Below are positions 37,801 to 49,800 of a stretch of 64,000 bases of DNA, in pieces. How positions within the stretch are numbered: the stretch's first letter is position 1; every line of letters begins with the position of its first letter. Both the position numbers and the translations under genes were made by a program. This DNA is from Gymnothorax reevesii (Eukaryota; Chordata; Actinopteri; Anguilliformes; Muraenidae), in the NCBI GenBank assembly GCA_029721435.1, contig CM056574.1, positions 33,870,001 through 33,934,000 of the forward strand. Reading direction: 5' to 3'. A model generated the notes under the pieces. That model saw only the letters and a program-made list of their open reading frames with translations. It was not told the DNA's origin and searched no databases.

Positions 37801-40800
37801 TCACTTGCATTCAGTCTGGCTCATAAATATTTGGGACACAGGACCCAAGGCTAAAACAAATGGGACAAATTAACATTATCCTAAATTCATTTATAGTATG
37901 TAACAGATGGTGGAAAACCATTTACAGTAAAGGTCTACTTGAAGTCTGGAACCCACAGACATCACCAATTGCCGGGTTTCCTCCTCAAAGATGCTCTACC
38001 CAGTCTTCACTGTGGCCGTCTTCAGTTCTTCCTTCATTGTTGGGGCATTTCGCATTCAGTTTTGCATTTAGCAAGTGAAATTGATGCCAAGTTGGATTGA
38101 GGTCATATTAATGACAAGTCAATTGTAAAACATTGCACTCCTTCAATCTGCACTATGAAACATAGTCAAATGAGTTCAGAAGCATTTGGCTCAATCTGAG
38201 CATATCATACAGGCCTATACCATTTGGAATTCATCTTCCAGTTTTTTTCCAGTCACATCTCCAGTGAATGAAAGGGAGCCAGTTCAATTGGTAACCAAAT
38301 ATGCAAACGCATGACTACAAGTGGTGGTACACTTTGGATCGTGAGCAGTTCTTTCCCTCGTCCATTTTTATTCTCTTCCCATCTTTCCGGTACAAGTTGA
38401 TGAAGGTCTCATCTGTCCACAGGACGCTGTTGCAGAACTATACAGACTTTTGAAAAAATTATTTTGAATCAAATTTCCTGTTTTTCAGCCTTCCCAATGG
38501 TTTACATCTTCAGACAAACCCTTCGCATCTATTCTGGTGAAGCCTTCTCTTGATTCTTGACTTTGGTACCAATATGCCCATCTCTTGGAGTGGGTCCTTC
38601 ATGCGGCCAGCTGTGTGTCAATGTCCAGATATTTATCGACCAGACTGTACGTAATCCCAAGACTCAGAATACATTCGTTTTCAAGAAAGACATTTGCGAT
38701 ATATTGCTGTCAACTCTCAAAGTGATGCTTCAAGAGCAGTCAAAAGTCACCACTTTCTGAAAAATCCAAACAAGCCCACAAAAGAAAAAGAAAAAGTGAG
38801 GTGTGTATGTGTATGTGCGCGCGTGACATGTAAGATTAGACAAGGAAGAGAGAGGGTGATGGAAATGTTAAAGGAGTATGCATGTTTGGAGAGTGCAACA
38901 GAGAACTCGAGTGCCAAGGGCCCTGAAGGTTGCCGGCAGTTACAGCCCCAACAGGAGAAAAGTAACTAGCATCAATCCGAGGATTCAACAGCAAGCCAAC
39001 GCGAATTCTTGCGAAAGCAACACGTTGTCTATACGATACTGGCGCTAAAAAGCTTCAGCTCGGACATCCACGAAAAAATTAAATGGAATTTTTTCGCAAA
39101 TTTCGGTGGTGACGGCGAATGGTCCCATACCACTGCGAATCAATTCACAATTCTTCGAATCAATTCTTCTCTGCGAAAGAAGAGAAATGTTTCATCTGCA
39201 GACTTCAGCGGGCCAACACAGCTCAGTGAGAAAGAGGTTTTAGTTACCATTATCGGGCAAATCGACTGAGCAGTAACACTTTTTCATGAGTGACAGACAG
39301 CAACATTTTTATGTCACTTTTCTGCCATTTAGCAAAAACATAATCTTTATGAAGTCTACATCATGAAATCTGATTACATTTTTTACAACCTGAACTTTCA
39401 TTGTCGCCTGCTGTCAGTTTGTGAAATGCGCCATCTTCAAAATTCACATCTGGTTCTTGCTCTGCTTTTGTGTTCTTTTTAACACAACATTGCCACCAAG
39501 TGGGTCTTAGTATTATTCTTTCTATTCCGTGATGCTAAAAGGAACAAATGTCCAAAAATGTCCAAAAACAGATTGAGACCAGTTTTTACTGCATTCTACA
39601 GTGATATGGAAAAACCTCCTAAGTCACATTTTGGTCAAAATTGAGTTAGGCCATTGAGTGCTCTTAAAAGGTTTTTCTCCATCTAGTCACGAAGTAAGAA
39701 AGCAAGTTGTTTGACATTGACCAGTGCACTGTGACTTGGAAAACCTTTTAAAGCACATTGTGATAACTTTAACCATGGTAAAGCCTGTTATGTCTCATGG
39801 ACCAATCAGATTCTTCAATTTAGTAACGTGATTGTCTGATCATGTGATTGACCATGCTTTCAACTGTACTTTGAATGCAAGCAAGCGCTTTTTCCATAAA
39901 AAAGGTTGTTATTCACTTGTTTTAATTAAATATCGCAAGAGAGTAAAATAATTAATTAAAATGGAGATTTGTGACAAAGAAACGCTGTCATCAGAATGGA
40001 TATGGGCTGTTTTTGAGAATGCAGACGACACACCAAGCACAAGTAGATTAGAACATGCTGAAGAAAATGTAGATTCTACTGTCAAGTAAGTTGTTTTAAT
40101 TTCCTATTTTTTCCAATTAGAGATTGAATCAATAAAACATGACAATGAAAAAAATCTTTTGATTTAGTTGAGAAATCTGCAAAATAAATATTGTTTAGAA
40201 ATTTTTAGATTTTTGGAACAGTGTCAGATTTTCCACGGAAAAACATTGTAAGTACTTTTGTGACAAGATGCGACAAGCGTGAAAATATTTTTGTCCTCTG
40301 AAATTTTCTTCTTATTGTGTTGTTAAAGTTTCAATAGGTTCATATCGCACATGTAGTCAAATGTAAATCAAGCACTCAAACAGTTTTTCATTTTTCTCAA
40401 AAGTTTGTTTCAAGCACTTACGAGGTTTTTTCATATCACTGTAGAATTGATTGCGAACAAAGGCAGACCATGCGGTTACAATGCCCATTAAAATTTTAAT
40501 TATATACGGGTTAGTGCCGAATACATACTAATTTGTAAAGACATTATTAAACTAGGCTTATGCCGTCGAGGCGACGGCTTGGGGTATATCTCCGAATGCC
40601 CCCAATCCTTGAATATATCTTGAATAGAATTTCATTTGAACTTAATTTCAGGTCAATCGGACAAATGGTTCTGAAGATGGTAAATGGTAATTTTTCCATC
40701 ACAAAGCCCCACCTGGTGGCAAAATATTGAACCATACAGGTATGATGTCATCATGTGACATGTTGTGAGGTCATGACCTTGCAGTTGCTCATAGTTTCAT

Positions 40801-43800
40801 GTCAATTGGGCAAATGGTTTCAAAGATATGGCAAAAATGGTGAATTTTATGTGACCAAGCTCCACCTTGTGTCAAAATTTTGAACCAAACGGGTATAATG
40901 TCATCATGGGACACATCCTCAGGTCATGACCTTTCATTTGCACTTGATTTGAGGTCAATCGAACAAATATTTCCAGAGATATGATAACAGCGATTTGGCC
41001 CCTGGTGGCCAATCTAGAAATTGTAAATTTTCCAAAATCGAATCAGTTCTTCCTCTTTATGATACTAACTTATATGCAAAACATGAAATTTCTAATTGAA
41101 ATATTACTGAAGTTATCGTGTTAACACGTAGGGCGGCACGGCGGCGGCGGTCGGACCAAAAACATAATATCCCCGAAACGCCATTCGGCGATCGGGGATA
41201 TAACGAAGAAAAAAGATTGATTTTGTCACATGACCTTGACCTTGAAGACCAAAGTCAAATCCAATATGGTGCGTTTGATCAGCATACATGATTTGTCATT
41301 AGTATCCAATACATACCTAATATCTAAAGCCAACATTAAAGGACTTTTAGGCCGTTTTTGTCATTACCTGGACCTTGTTGCAACCAGCATACGTGATTTG
41401 CCATTTGCGCCCAATACATACCTAAGCTCTAAAAACAATATGAAACAAAATATGGGCCATTTTTGTCAGATAACCTTGACCTTAAGGCCCAACATCAAAT
41501 TTGACTGACTGCCTAAGAATGTTAAGCATACATGGTTTCCTGTAGGGGCCCCAAACATACCTAAGCTCTAATTACCATAGTTAGCAAGTTAAAGCACATT
41601 TTTGCCATTTGATCTTAACACCCAATGTCATATTCAACTTGCCGAGGATGTTTGGCTTACACGATTCCCTATAGGTGCCTCACGCATACCTAAGTTCTAA
41701 ATGCCACAATAAGCTGTTAAAACACATTTTTGCCATTTGACCGTCACCTTGAGGCTTAATGTCAAAGTCGAACAGCCAAGAATGTTTGGCATACAAGATC
41801 CATATAGATGCCTCATACATATCGAAGCTCTAAATGTCATATTAAGCAAGTTATAGCACATTTTTGTAATTTGACCTTGACCTTGAAGCTCAAGGTCAAG
41901 CATGACTGACTCACAATGTTCGGCATACCTGATTCCCTATAGGTGCCTCATACATACCTAGGCTCTAAATGCTATATTAAGAGTTATAGCATATTTTTGC
42001 CATTTCACCTTGACCTTTTGGCACTAGGTCAAATTTGACTAACCGACTAGCTTGGCAAGCATGATATGCTGTACATGTTCAATTCATACTTATACTATAA
42101 ATGCTATAAAAAGTAAGTTACAGCACATTTTGTGGCAAAACGCCCCGAAAAATGATGTCCAGACACGTTGCCTAGGTGGCGCAATGAAGGAGCGATTCAA
42201 TCAAAACGCCGTTTACACCGTTGAAGCAGGTCATGATACTGATTCCATTGCTGCAATAAAAACAAAAATTCATGTGACAGTTTATGAGAAAATTGCACCC
42301 AAGTGCCAAAAATGGCCATTTTCGACATAATAATGGCCGCCAAGTCTAAACGACCGATTCAATCAAAAATATTTTTGCTCGGGCATTAACTTGATGACCC
42401 ATTTGATCACATCCCCAAATCAAAAAAAAATTCCCCGACCGTTTTTAAGATACAGCTTTAAACGGACAAAGCCAACGGCAACGCCGACGGCGGATGCAAA
42501 GTGGCCACAATAGGTTACTGGCCTACGGCCGGCAACCTAAAAACAGAAGGTCATTGAAGGTCAATGTCAAGGTCACTCAATATAAGTTCACATACATATA
42601 TAAGGCCATAGGGCAAGTAAGCTAAAATTGGAGAAGGGGATTAAGTGTGTGGAGGGAGAGATGAAAAAGCTAGTTTAGAGTGAGTGTGTGGTAGAGAGAG
42701 AAATGGAGAAAAGGATTAAGCGCGAGGAGGAAGAGAGTGTCAAGCGATGGCTAAAGGGAATGTTTGGGAGATAGAAATAGAGAAAGGGATTTACTGTGTG
42801 GGTAGATACACAAAGAGTGAGAGAGACAGAGAAAGGAAGCCAGTGTGCGGGAGCGAGAGAGCACCAGAGGAAGGATGTGGGATTGTGTGCAAGGCCGTAC
42901 CTGTCCCCCCATTTCCCAGGCTGTTATCGTCCGTCTGCAGGATCTCCTCGTGTTTGTATGTGCCGTTCATGATCCTGGCGGGAGAGCTCTCCGCCACGCC
43001 GTTAGTGTACTGCTCACCCTCAATCTCCATCTCACTGTCGCTGCGGGACGGGCGCAACGAAACACGCAAATTCAGAGACAAACACACACACACACCCACA
43101 TTTGGGCAGAGAGAGACATAAACAAGCACACGCAAACTGGAAGTGTTAAACACGACATATCCATTTCAAAAACGCAGAAAAGTGTTTGCTTTTTGGGATA
43201 TTTTAAGAGGTGACAGGAGTCGTTTCTGTGCTACACACCAAAAAACCCACAGCACTGAGCAGTATCTGACTGCCAGCCGCGAGGTGTTCTGTCAGTGGGA
43301 AGGCAATATTGAAACTGGGACAAGAAATGATGCAGACTATGTAAAATAAAAACTCATGGAGACTGCATTTCAAAAACAGAGATCATAAAATGTGTTTTTC
43401 CATTGGCTTGCCATGGGCAATATAAATTCTTTTAAGGTTCCTGCGTTAGTTTGCAAACTAACAATGGGTTCAGCACTCACACATTTGTCGAGATACTAAC
43501 TACAAAAAGGCTTTGACGTACTTGAAGCAGTCTTTGCAAACAATAGGGTACTACTCAGTTAACAACTATTGTTATTTACACTGAGAACATCCAGTATAAT
43601 ACAGCTAAGGTTATGACAAGCTCGTTTGAAGACACTGAAAGTAGGCTTTACATGGATTTTCTTTTAAATTCATGTAATTTCTGCAGACACATTCATTTTT
43701 AAATGGGGGAAACTAAATATCGTCACTAGCATGGCCAAATAGAGACACGCAGTTAAAGACACTTGGAGGGAGATGCCCATAGCCATGTTTTTAACTCGAT

Positions 43801-46800
43801 GATGTAATGCTTTTTAGTTATTCCATTGGCTTCTTTCATGACGGTCCCCAGCCAATCAGAATAGGCTCTGACAGGACTGTAGTGCTCCAAAGAGGATTTA
43901 CCCCAGCTGTGACAGGCCTTTATGCTCGCCTTCAATAAATGTACTTGTTTAATACCGTAAACACTATGATCCTTCAAGGTTCCAGACTAGCCAAAGGGGG
44001 GCGCCAAAAACAACTAAAATAATTTCCCCTGGTGACGACAGTATTTCACGTATGAAAGTAAGACTCGAGGAAATGGACGATAGCCCACACATGTAAAGTG
44101 TACTTTCTCCTCCCCCCCCCACTCTCCATTTACACTTTTACTGAAACGATTGCCACATTACACCCGTCCTGACACCCCAATTCCTTCAATCTGCCGTCCA
44201 CCCTTGATTCCCCCTACCCGGCCCACCTGGTCTCCTGGTTGCTGGTTCCGCTGTGGGGCTGGGACTTGGTGGAGTCGGTGGAGTTAGACTCGGAGTAGTT
44301 GACGGAGGAGGGGGAGGAAGAGGAGGAGGAGGAGGTGGAGCTGACGCCGGGGTATTTGCTGTGGCTCTTGCTCTTGCTCGGGGTGACCCCGTTACTGCAG
44401 GTGGGGCTGTCCGCTCCTGAGGGACGGGGAGGAAAGGCTGTATTACGGCGAGGTTTTGACACCCCTCGACCAGTCTCACCATCTACAGTGTAACTTAGTT
44501 AAGAAACAATCACTCAGCAATGTTGTGCACAGCAGTACTGCCGAGGGAGGAGTGTGAATCAATGTGCAAGCTATTTTTTTGAACTGCCACATTGTGGGTT
44601 GGTGTGTGTTCAAGAGCATGTGAGCATATTTGTAAATCTGCGTCACCTATGCAGTGTAGGAGTGTGTGAGGGTGTTTCTATTAGTCTGTTATCAGTGCTG
44701 TCAGAGCTGTGCAAGGGAGACAGTGTGAGTGTAGGTGTGTGTGTGTGTGTGTGTGTGTTACTTGTGCTTTGCAGGTGTGAGTGTGATTGTAAGTGTGGGC
44801 TACCTGTGTTGTGTAGGTGCGAGTGTGTAGGTAAGCGTGCTTTTTTGTGTGTGCTACCTGAGGTGCCGACTTTATGTCGACTCTGTTCTTAAATCCTTCA
44901 CAGTGCTGATGGCACCCATAAACTTTTCTTTTTTTTTTTTTTAAATGATTTCATCATTATTATTATATTTATTTTTATATTTTACATTTTATTTGGTTAT
45001 GGGGGACAATCTTGGAGGATCCTTTGGAAACGTCCTGTCCTTCCAGGTATATATCAAATTGTTTAGTACGGTTTTACTTTTATTGTACAGTTTGTATGTG
45101 TGAAAAAATGTAGGCCAAAATCCAAAAAACAGGTGTGTATACGTGAGTGGGTGTGTTCGTATGTGTTACCTTCATTGTGCAGGTGTGAGTGAGTTTGTAT
45201 GTGTGCTACCAGGGTTGTGCAGGTGAGAGTGCGCGTATGTAGACGTGTGTTACCTGTGCTGTGCCAGCGCGAGAGTGTGTGAGTGAGTGTACTTCTATGT
45301 GCGCATTACCTGGGCTAGGCAAATGTGAGTGCATGTGCGAATACGTCTCCGTGTGTATTACCTGCCTTATACAGACTTGAGAGTGTGTGAGTGAGTGTGT
45401 CTGAATGTGTGGCTTACCAGTGTGGAGCAGGAGTGTGTTTGTAGGTGTGCGTTACCTGTGCTGTGCAGGTGGGGGTTAGTGGCTCCGTGCCGGGGGCTCA
45501 GGCTGGGTGATCCGGGGTAGCTGTCCTGGGACTTGGGTGAGCGGCTACTGAAGCAGCGGACCTCACTGTCTGAACCATTCACCATCTCTACAAACTGCCG
45601 ACACCTAAGGAGAGCACAGACCTTCATCATCTCCATAACATGCAACTACTCCCCGTATCAATAACGCCAGCAACCATTCCCCATCTCTACAAACTGCCAA
45701 CGCCTGCAGTGAGCGACAAATTGGTTGCCTGGGTCAATCAGTTTTTCACGCAGACAAGTAAAAATGAAAAATCAACTGCCCGTCTGACAACCACTCTAAA
45801 ATATTGACCGGGCTACTGATTTCCCCCCTCAAACAACGTTCGTCTGCTCAGCTTGTAGAAACAGCCAGAAAATTCGGCGTAGACATACATAAATATCTGT
45901 TCCGATCGGCAAACCACCGCAAAAACCTGTAAAATCAATAATCCATGTGCGACTCTCTGAAATAGAATCACAGGGAATCCCCCAATTCAAAACGGAAGAG
46001 CCGGCGGACCTAGTGTACCATGGGGGTGGTAACGTTTACACAGACCCACTCCGAAGATACCGTAGAATCTGCAGCTATGCTGCGAATGCGCGACCGCCTA
46101 TTAAACTATGTTACTCAGTAGATTATATAGCCAGATCTAGCTGGCTTGTTAACATTAACTATGGAGAATCTTTGTAAATAATCGTCATAATTAAGCGGTG
46201 TCATTTGTTTTTGCCCTAATTTCACTAGCTAGTCTGCAATACCAGTGATTGCTTTTGAGCTAGCCTGCTAGCTCGCCAACGTCCCAAAAATGTGAAAATG
46301 CAGTTTGGATGCATGGAAGTGAGCCAAGATAGTAAAGTCATGACCAAATCAAATTATATCGCTTAAACAGGATTTCCCACAGTTAACGTTAGAGTGACAG
46401 AGTGGTTTTTAAATCCATCGACTCTCAGCAGAAGGTGTTGACCTTTCACCATTATTGCCTTGCAGTTCCCTGTAATGTTTGCCATTTTTCCCAAGCTATG
46501 CCTGTAATGCAGCTTGTAGCAATTTGTATAGAAGTTGCTTCCATGAGAGACAAAGTTGTCCAGGTTTTGAAGCATTAGATTAGACCTGAAGATGCCCACT
46601 CAGTTATATGTTAATTGGAATGATTGCATTTTTTCTCTCTGGGTAGTAATAGTCTACCATGGGATGCAATGAGGAGATATCCATGAGTTTGAGAGACTGT
46701 TTTGTATAATGCCTTCATGCTGATATGGAATACCCAGCAGTGAATGTGCACCTCTGGCCGTGTTTGTAATTTAAGCTGTGACATATCTTGTCTTTGCCAC

Positions 46801-49800
46801 AGAGGTGCAAATGACAATCGACTGCATGCATCTGAGGTGGCTGGCATCCTTCTGAGTCCGTTATATTAGCCAACTAGATGGCTAAATAATCAAAAGAGCA
46901 CCGTAGTTTAATCAGCGATCAGTCACACAGCATATAGCCACAGATACTGCGGTGTCTTCGTGAGTGGGTTGGAGAGTCATCGCCCCCAGCCCCCACGGTA
47001 TGCCACCTCAAGAGCAATCACTGGTACAGGTAACAAGCGGGTTAGATTAGGGCAATAACAAATGACGCCGCTTAATAAGGATGATCATTTACAAAGATTC
47101 TCCATAGTTAACGTTAGCTAGCTAACTAGATAGCTACATAATCTACAGAGTAACAGTTCGATAAACGAACGCGCAACTGCAGCATAGCCACACATTCCGC
47201 AGAATCTTCGGAGTAGGTCTGTGTAAACGTCACCGCCCCCATGGTACACAGTAAGAAGTTGGACGAATTAGTCTGGGGCCGTTTAGTGGCCGTTTTGGAC
47301 AGCAACCGGAACCAAGGTGAGAGAGGCAGGATCTGGAGTTCGATGGATGCGCCTTTCTGTCAAAATGAAAGCACCAAGCAAATAAAAATACGGTGTAACT
47401 TTTTAATTTAAAGAATTAAAGGAGCAATATGTAAGAAATGTATGTTGATTAATCATGAAATGGCCCTGATATATCACCAGACATTAAGGAATGATGTTAA
47501 TTTCAAATACTTATATCACTGACAACAGTAGTCCAGCCAGAATATTCTCATTAGGGGAACACAAACATTCATTGTCTCCATAATGCACAACTATTCACCA
47601 TACTAATAACGCCAACAAACCACTCTCCATCTCTACAAACTACCAACACCAGCAGGGAACACACAAACTTTTACCATCTCCATAACACATGCCCATTCAC
47701 CAAATCAAAAACGTCAACAACCATTCACCATCTCAAAAAACTGCTGACACCTGAGGAGAGAACAAACATTCACCATCTCTGTCATTCTCCGTACCAATTA
47801 TTTCAATAACCACTCACCACCCCTACAAACAGTTGATATCTGAGAACACAAACATTTACAAATCCATAATACACATTCATTGACCATATCAACAAGAGCA
47901 ATCAGGCTATGGCCGATCCCCCCAGCTGTAGGTTGTGTAACCTACAAGGTTGTGAGGACAGACGGACGGACCGAAACCCCCAAAAGGCACAACTAGACCA
48001 TCAGGAGAAGCTCCATACCAAATTTGGTGTTTGTAAGTGGTATAGTTTTTGAGTTCTGGTCCGGAAACTATTTTATTACTGACAGACGGACGGACACACT
48101 GATCGCTATATCCCCCCGCATTATATGCCGGGGGGATAATAACACTAACAACCATTCACCAGTTCAATAAAGTGGCAACACCAATGGAGAACACACATTC
48201 ACCATCTCCGTAACACACACCCATTCACCATATCAATAATGGCCACTACTATTCACCATGTCTACACACTGTTGACACCCTATGAGAATGCATAAACACT
48301 CACCATCACAGTGACATGCAACCAGTCACCATATCAAGAACATCTACTCACCATTTAAGAGCCAAGACCTGAGAACACACAAACATTAACCATATCCCCA
48401 TTCAACATATAAATACTGCCAATAATCATTCATCATCTCTCTGAACTGCCGACACCTGAGAATATAAACATGCACAATCCTTGTAATACAAACCCATTCA
48501 CCATATTGATAACCATTCCACATCTCCACAAACTGATGACACCTAACGAGAATATGCAAACATTCACAGTCTCCATAACACACACCCATTCACCGCATCA
48601 ATAAAGCCAAAATTCCCTATCCAGTGAACTGCTGACTCTTTAGAACACACAAACATTTGCTGTCTCTATTTCACACACTCTCAAAATATCAATGATACAA
48701 ACATTAACCATCTCTACAAACTGCCGACATTCAAAGTGTACACGCAACTATTCACCATCTGCATAACGCGCACCCACTCACCATATCAAAAGCACCAACA
48801 ACCATTCACCATCTCCAGAGCGTGAAACTATCCACCATCTCCAAAACACTATCAACCATTCTCCAATTCTGGATCACAACCATTCAACATCACCATAACA
48901 CTGCCTACCATTGACAATTCCTGTTAAACTAAACATTCCACATCTGAAAAACAGTGACAACCATTCACCATCTACATGACATCAAAAAAACTCACTTTCC
49001 ATTACACTACTTACTATTTGCAATCTCCATAACACTTACAACTACGTATACATAATTTTTACCAGCGCAGTGCCTGTTCAAAACGGGCCTTACTGGATCA
49101 GTTGTCAAGATAATCAAAGGACAGACACAGACAAAAACTCCCTATATTTAAGCCAGAGAACAAGAACCATTCCCCATCAAAAACCATTATCTCCATATCA
49201 CCAACAACCATTCAACAAATCAAAACCAATAACCAGCTGTTACTGATAAAACATTCACCACTGCCGTAACAGCCAACCACTTATCACCTACATAAAACTA
49301 AGGCAAAGCTATCATCATCTTCAAAAAGAACCAGCAACTATTTAGCATGGTAAGATCGCCTGAAATGTTATTAACAGTAGGTTTTTTTATTAACTGCAAA
49401 TAGGGGTACACTCCATCTGCAGTGGGTAGGTTAAGTCCTTCTACCCACTGCAAGCTTTCGTACTATTTCATAATAATGGCCACTAGGTCACATGATCACA
49501 ACCATCCAATCGGCGCACTCATCTTGCCTTAAAATTCAGAATCTATAACATCTTTTGTCATTGGCTCCGGGCCACCCACGTGATCAAACATTATGGCTTC
49601 CTCCACGACAAGCGTCGTCATGGACATTTTGATGAAAAATGTCGAGGAAAAACTGTGCGGTATATGGCATATCGACAGTTTAAGAACCTACCAGATGGAA
49701 GCTATAAAGTCTGTGCTGCTGGGGAAAGATGTTCTTGTCTGTATGCCGACTGGCAGCGGCAAATCCTAGTGTTTCGAAGGCCTGACTTCAGCGATTTCAA

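Larger units (their letters stand above)
45605..49330 (-). repeat. Minisatellite made from the acceptor and 5' edge of the ranbp10 exon at 45,604
   Basis: Many degenerate units on the plus strand containing ACCATTCACCATCTCTACAA, CTGCCGACACCTGAGG and CACACCCATTCACCATAT. The first parts equal the exon's start plus acceptor (gene strand CTCCTTAG|GTGTCGGCAGTTTG). Translated on the gene strand, copies at 48,386-48,589 read [11 protein letters not shown] and [11 protein letters not shown], against the exon's [10 protein letters not shown]. The array is split by unrelated sequence at ~45,720-47,550 and a hairpin-ended repeat at ~47,900-48,140. Confidence 0.85.

Noticed and set aside
42747..43213. 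Plus-strand frames of 120+ codons
   Set aside because: Antisense to the ranbp10 acidic-linker exon and to GA/CA-rich repeats.
44299..44493. Plus-strand poly-Glu frame
   Set aside because: Complement of the Ser-rich ranbp10 exon.
48386..48589. An extra ranbp10 exon (frame with QFVEM-like peptides)
   Set aside because: The frame consists of degenerate repeats of the true exon's start within the minisatellite, with mutated residues. It would duplicate sequence already encoded at 45.6 kb.
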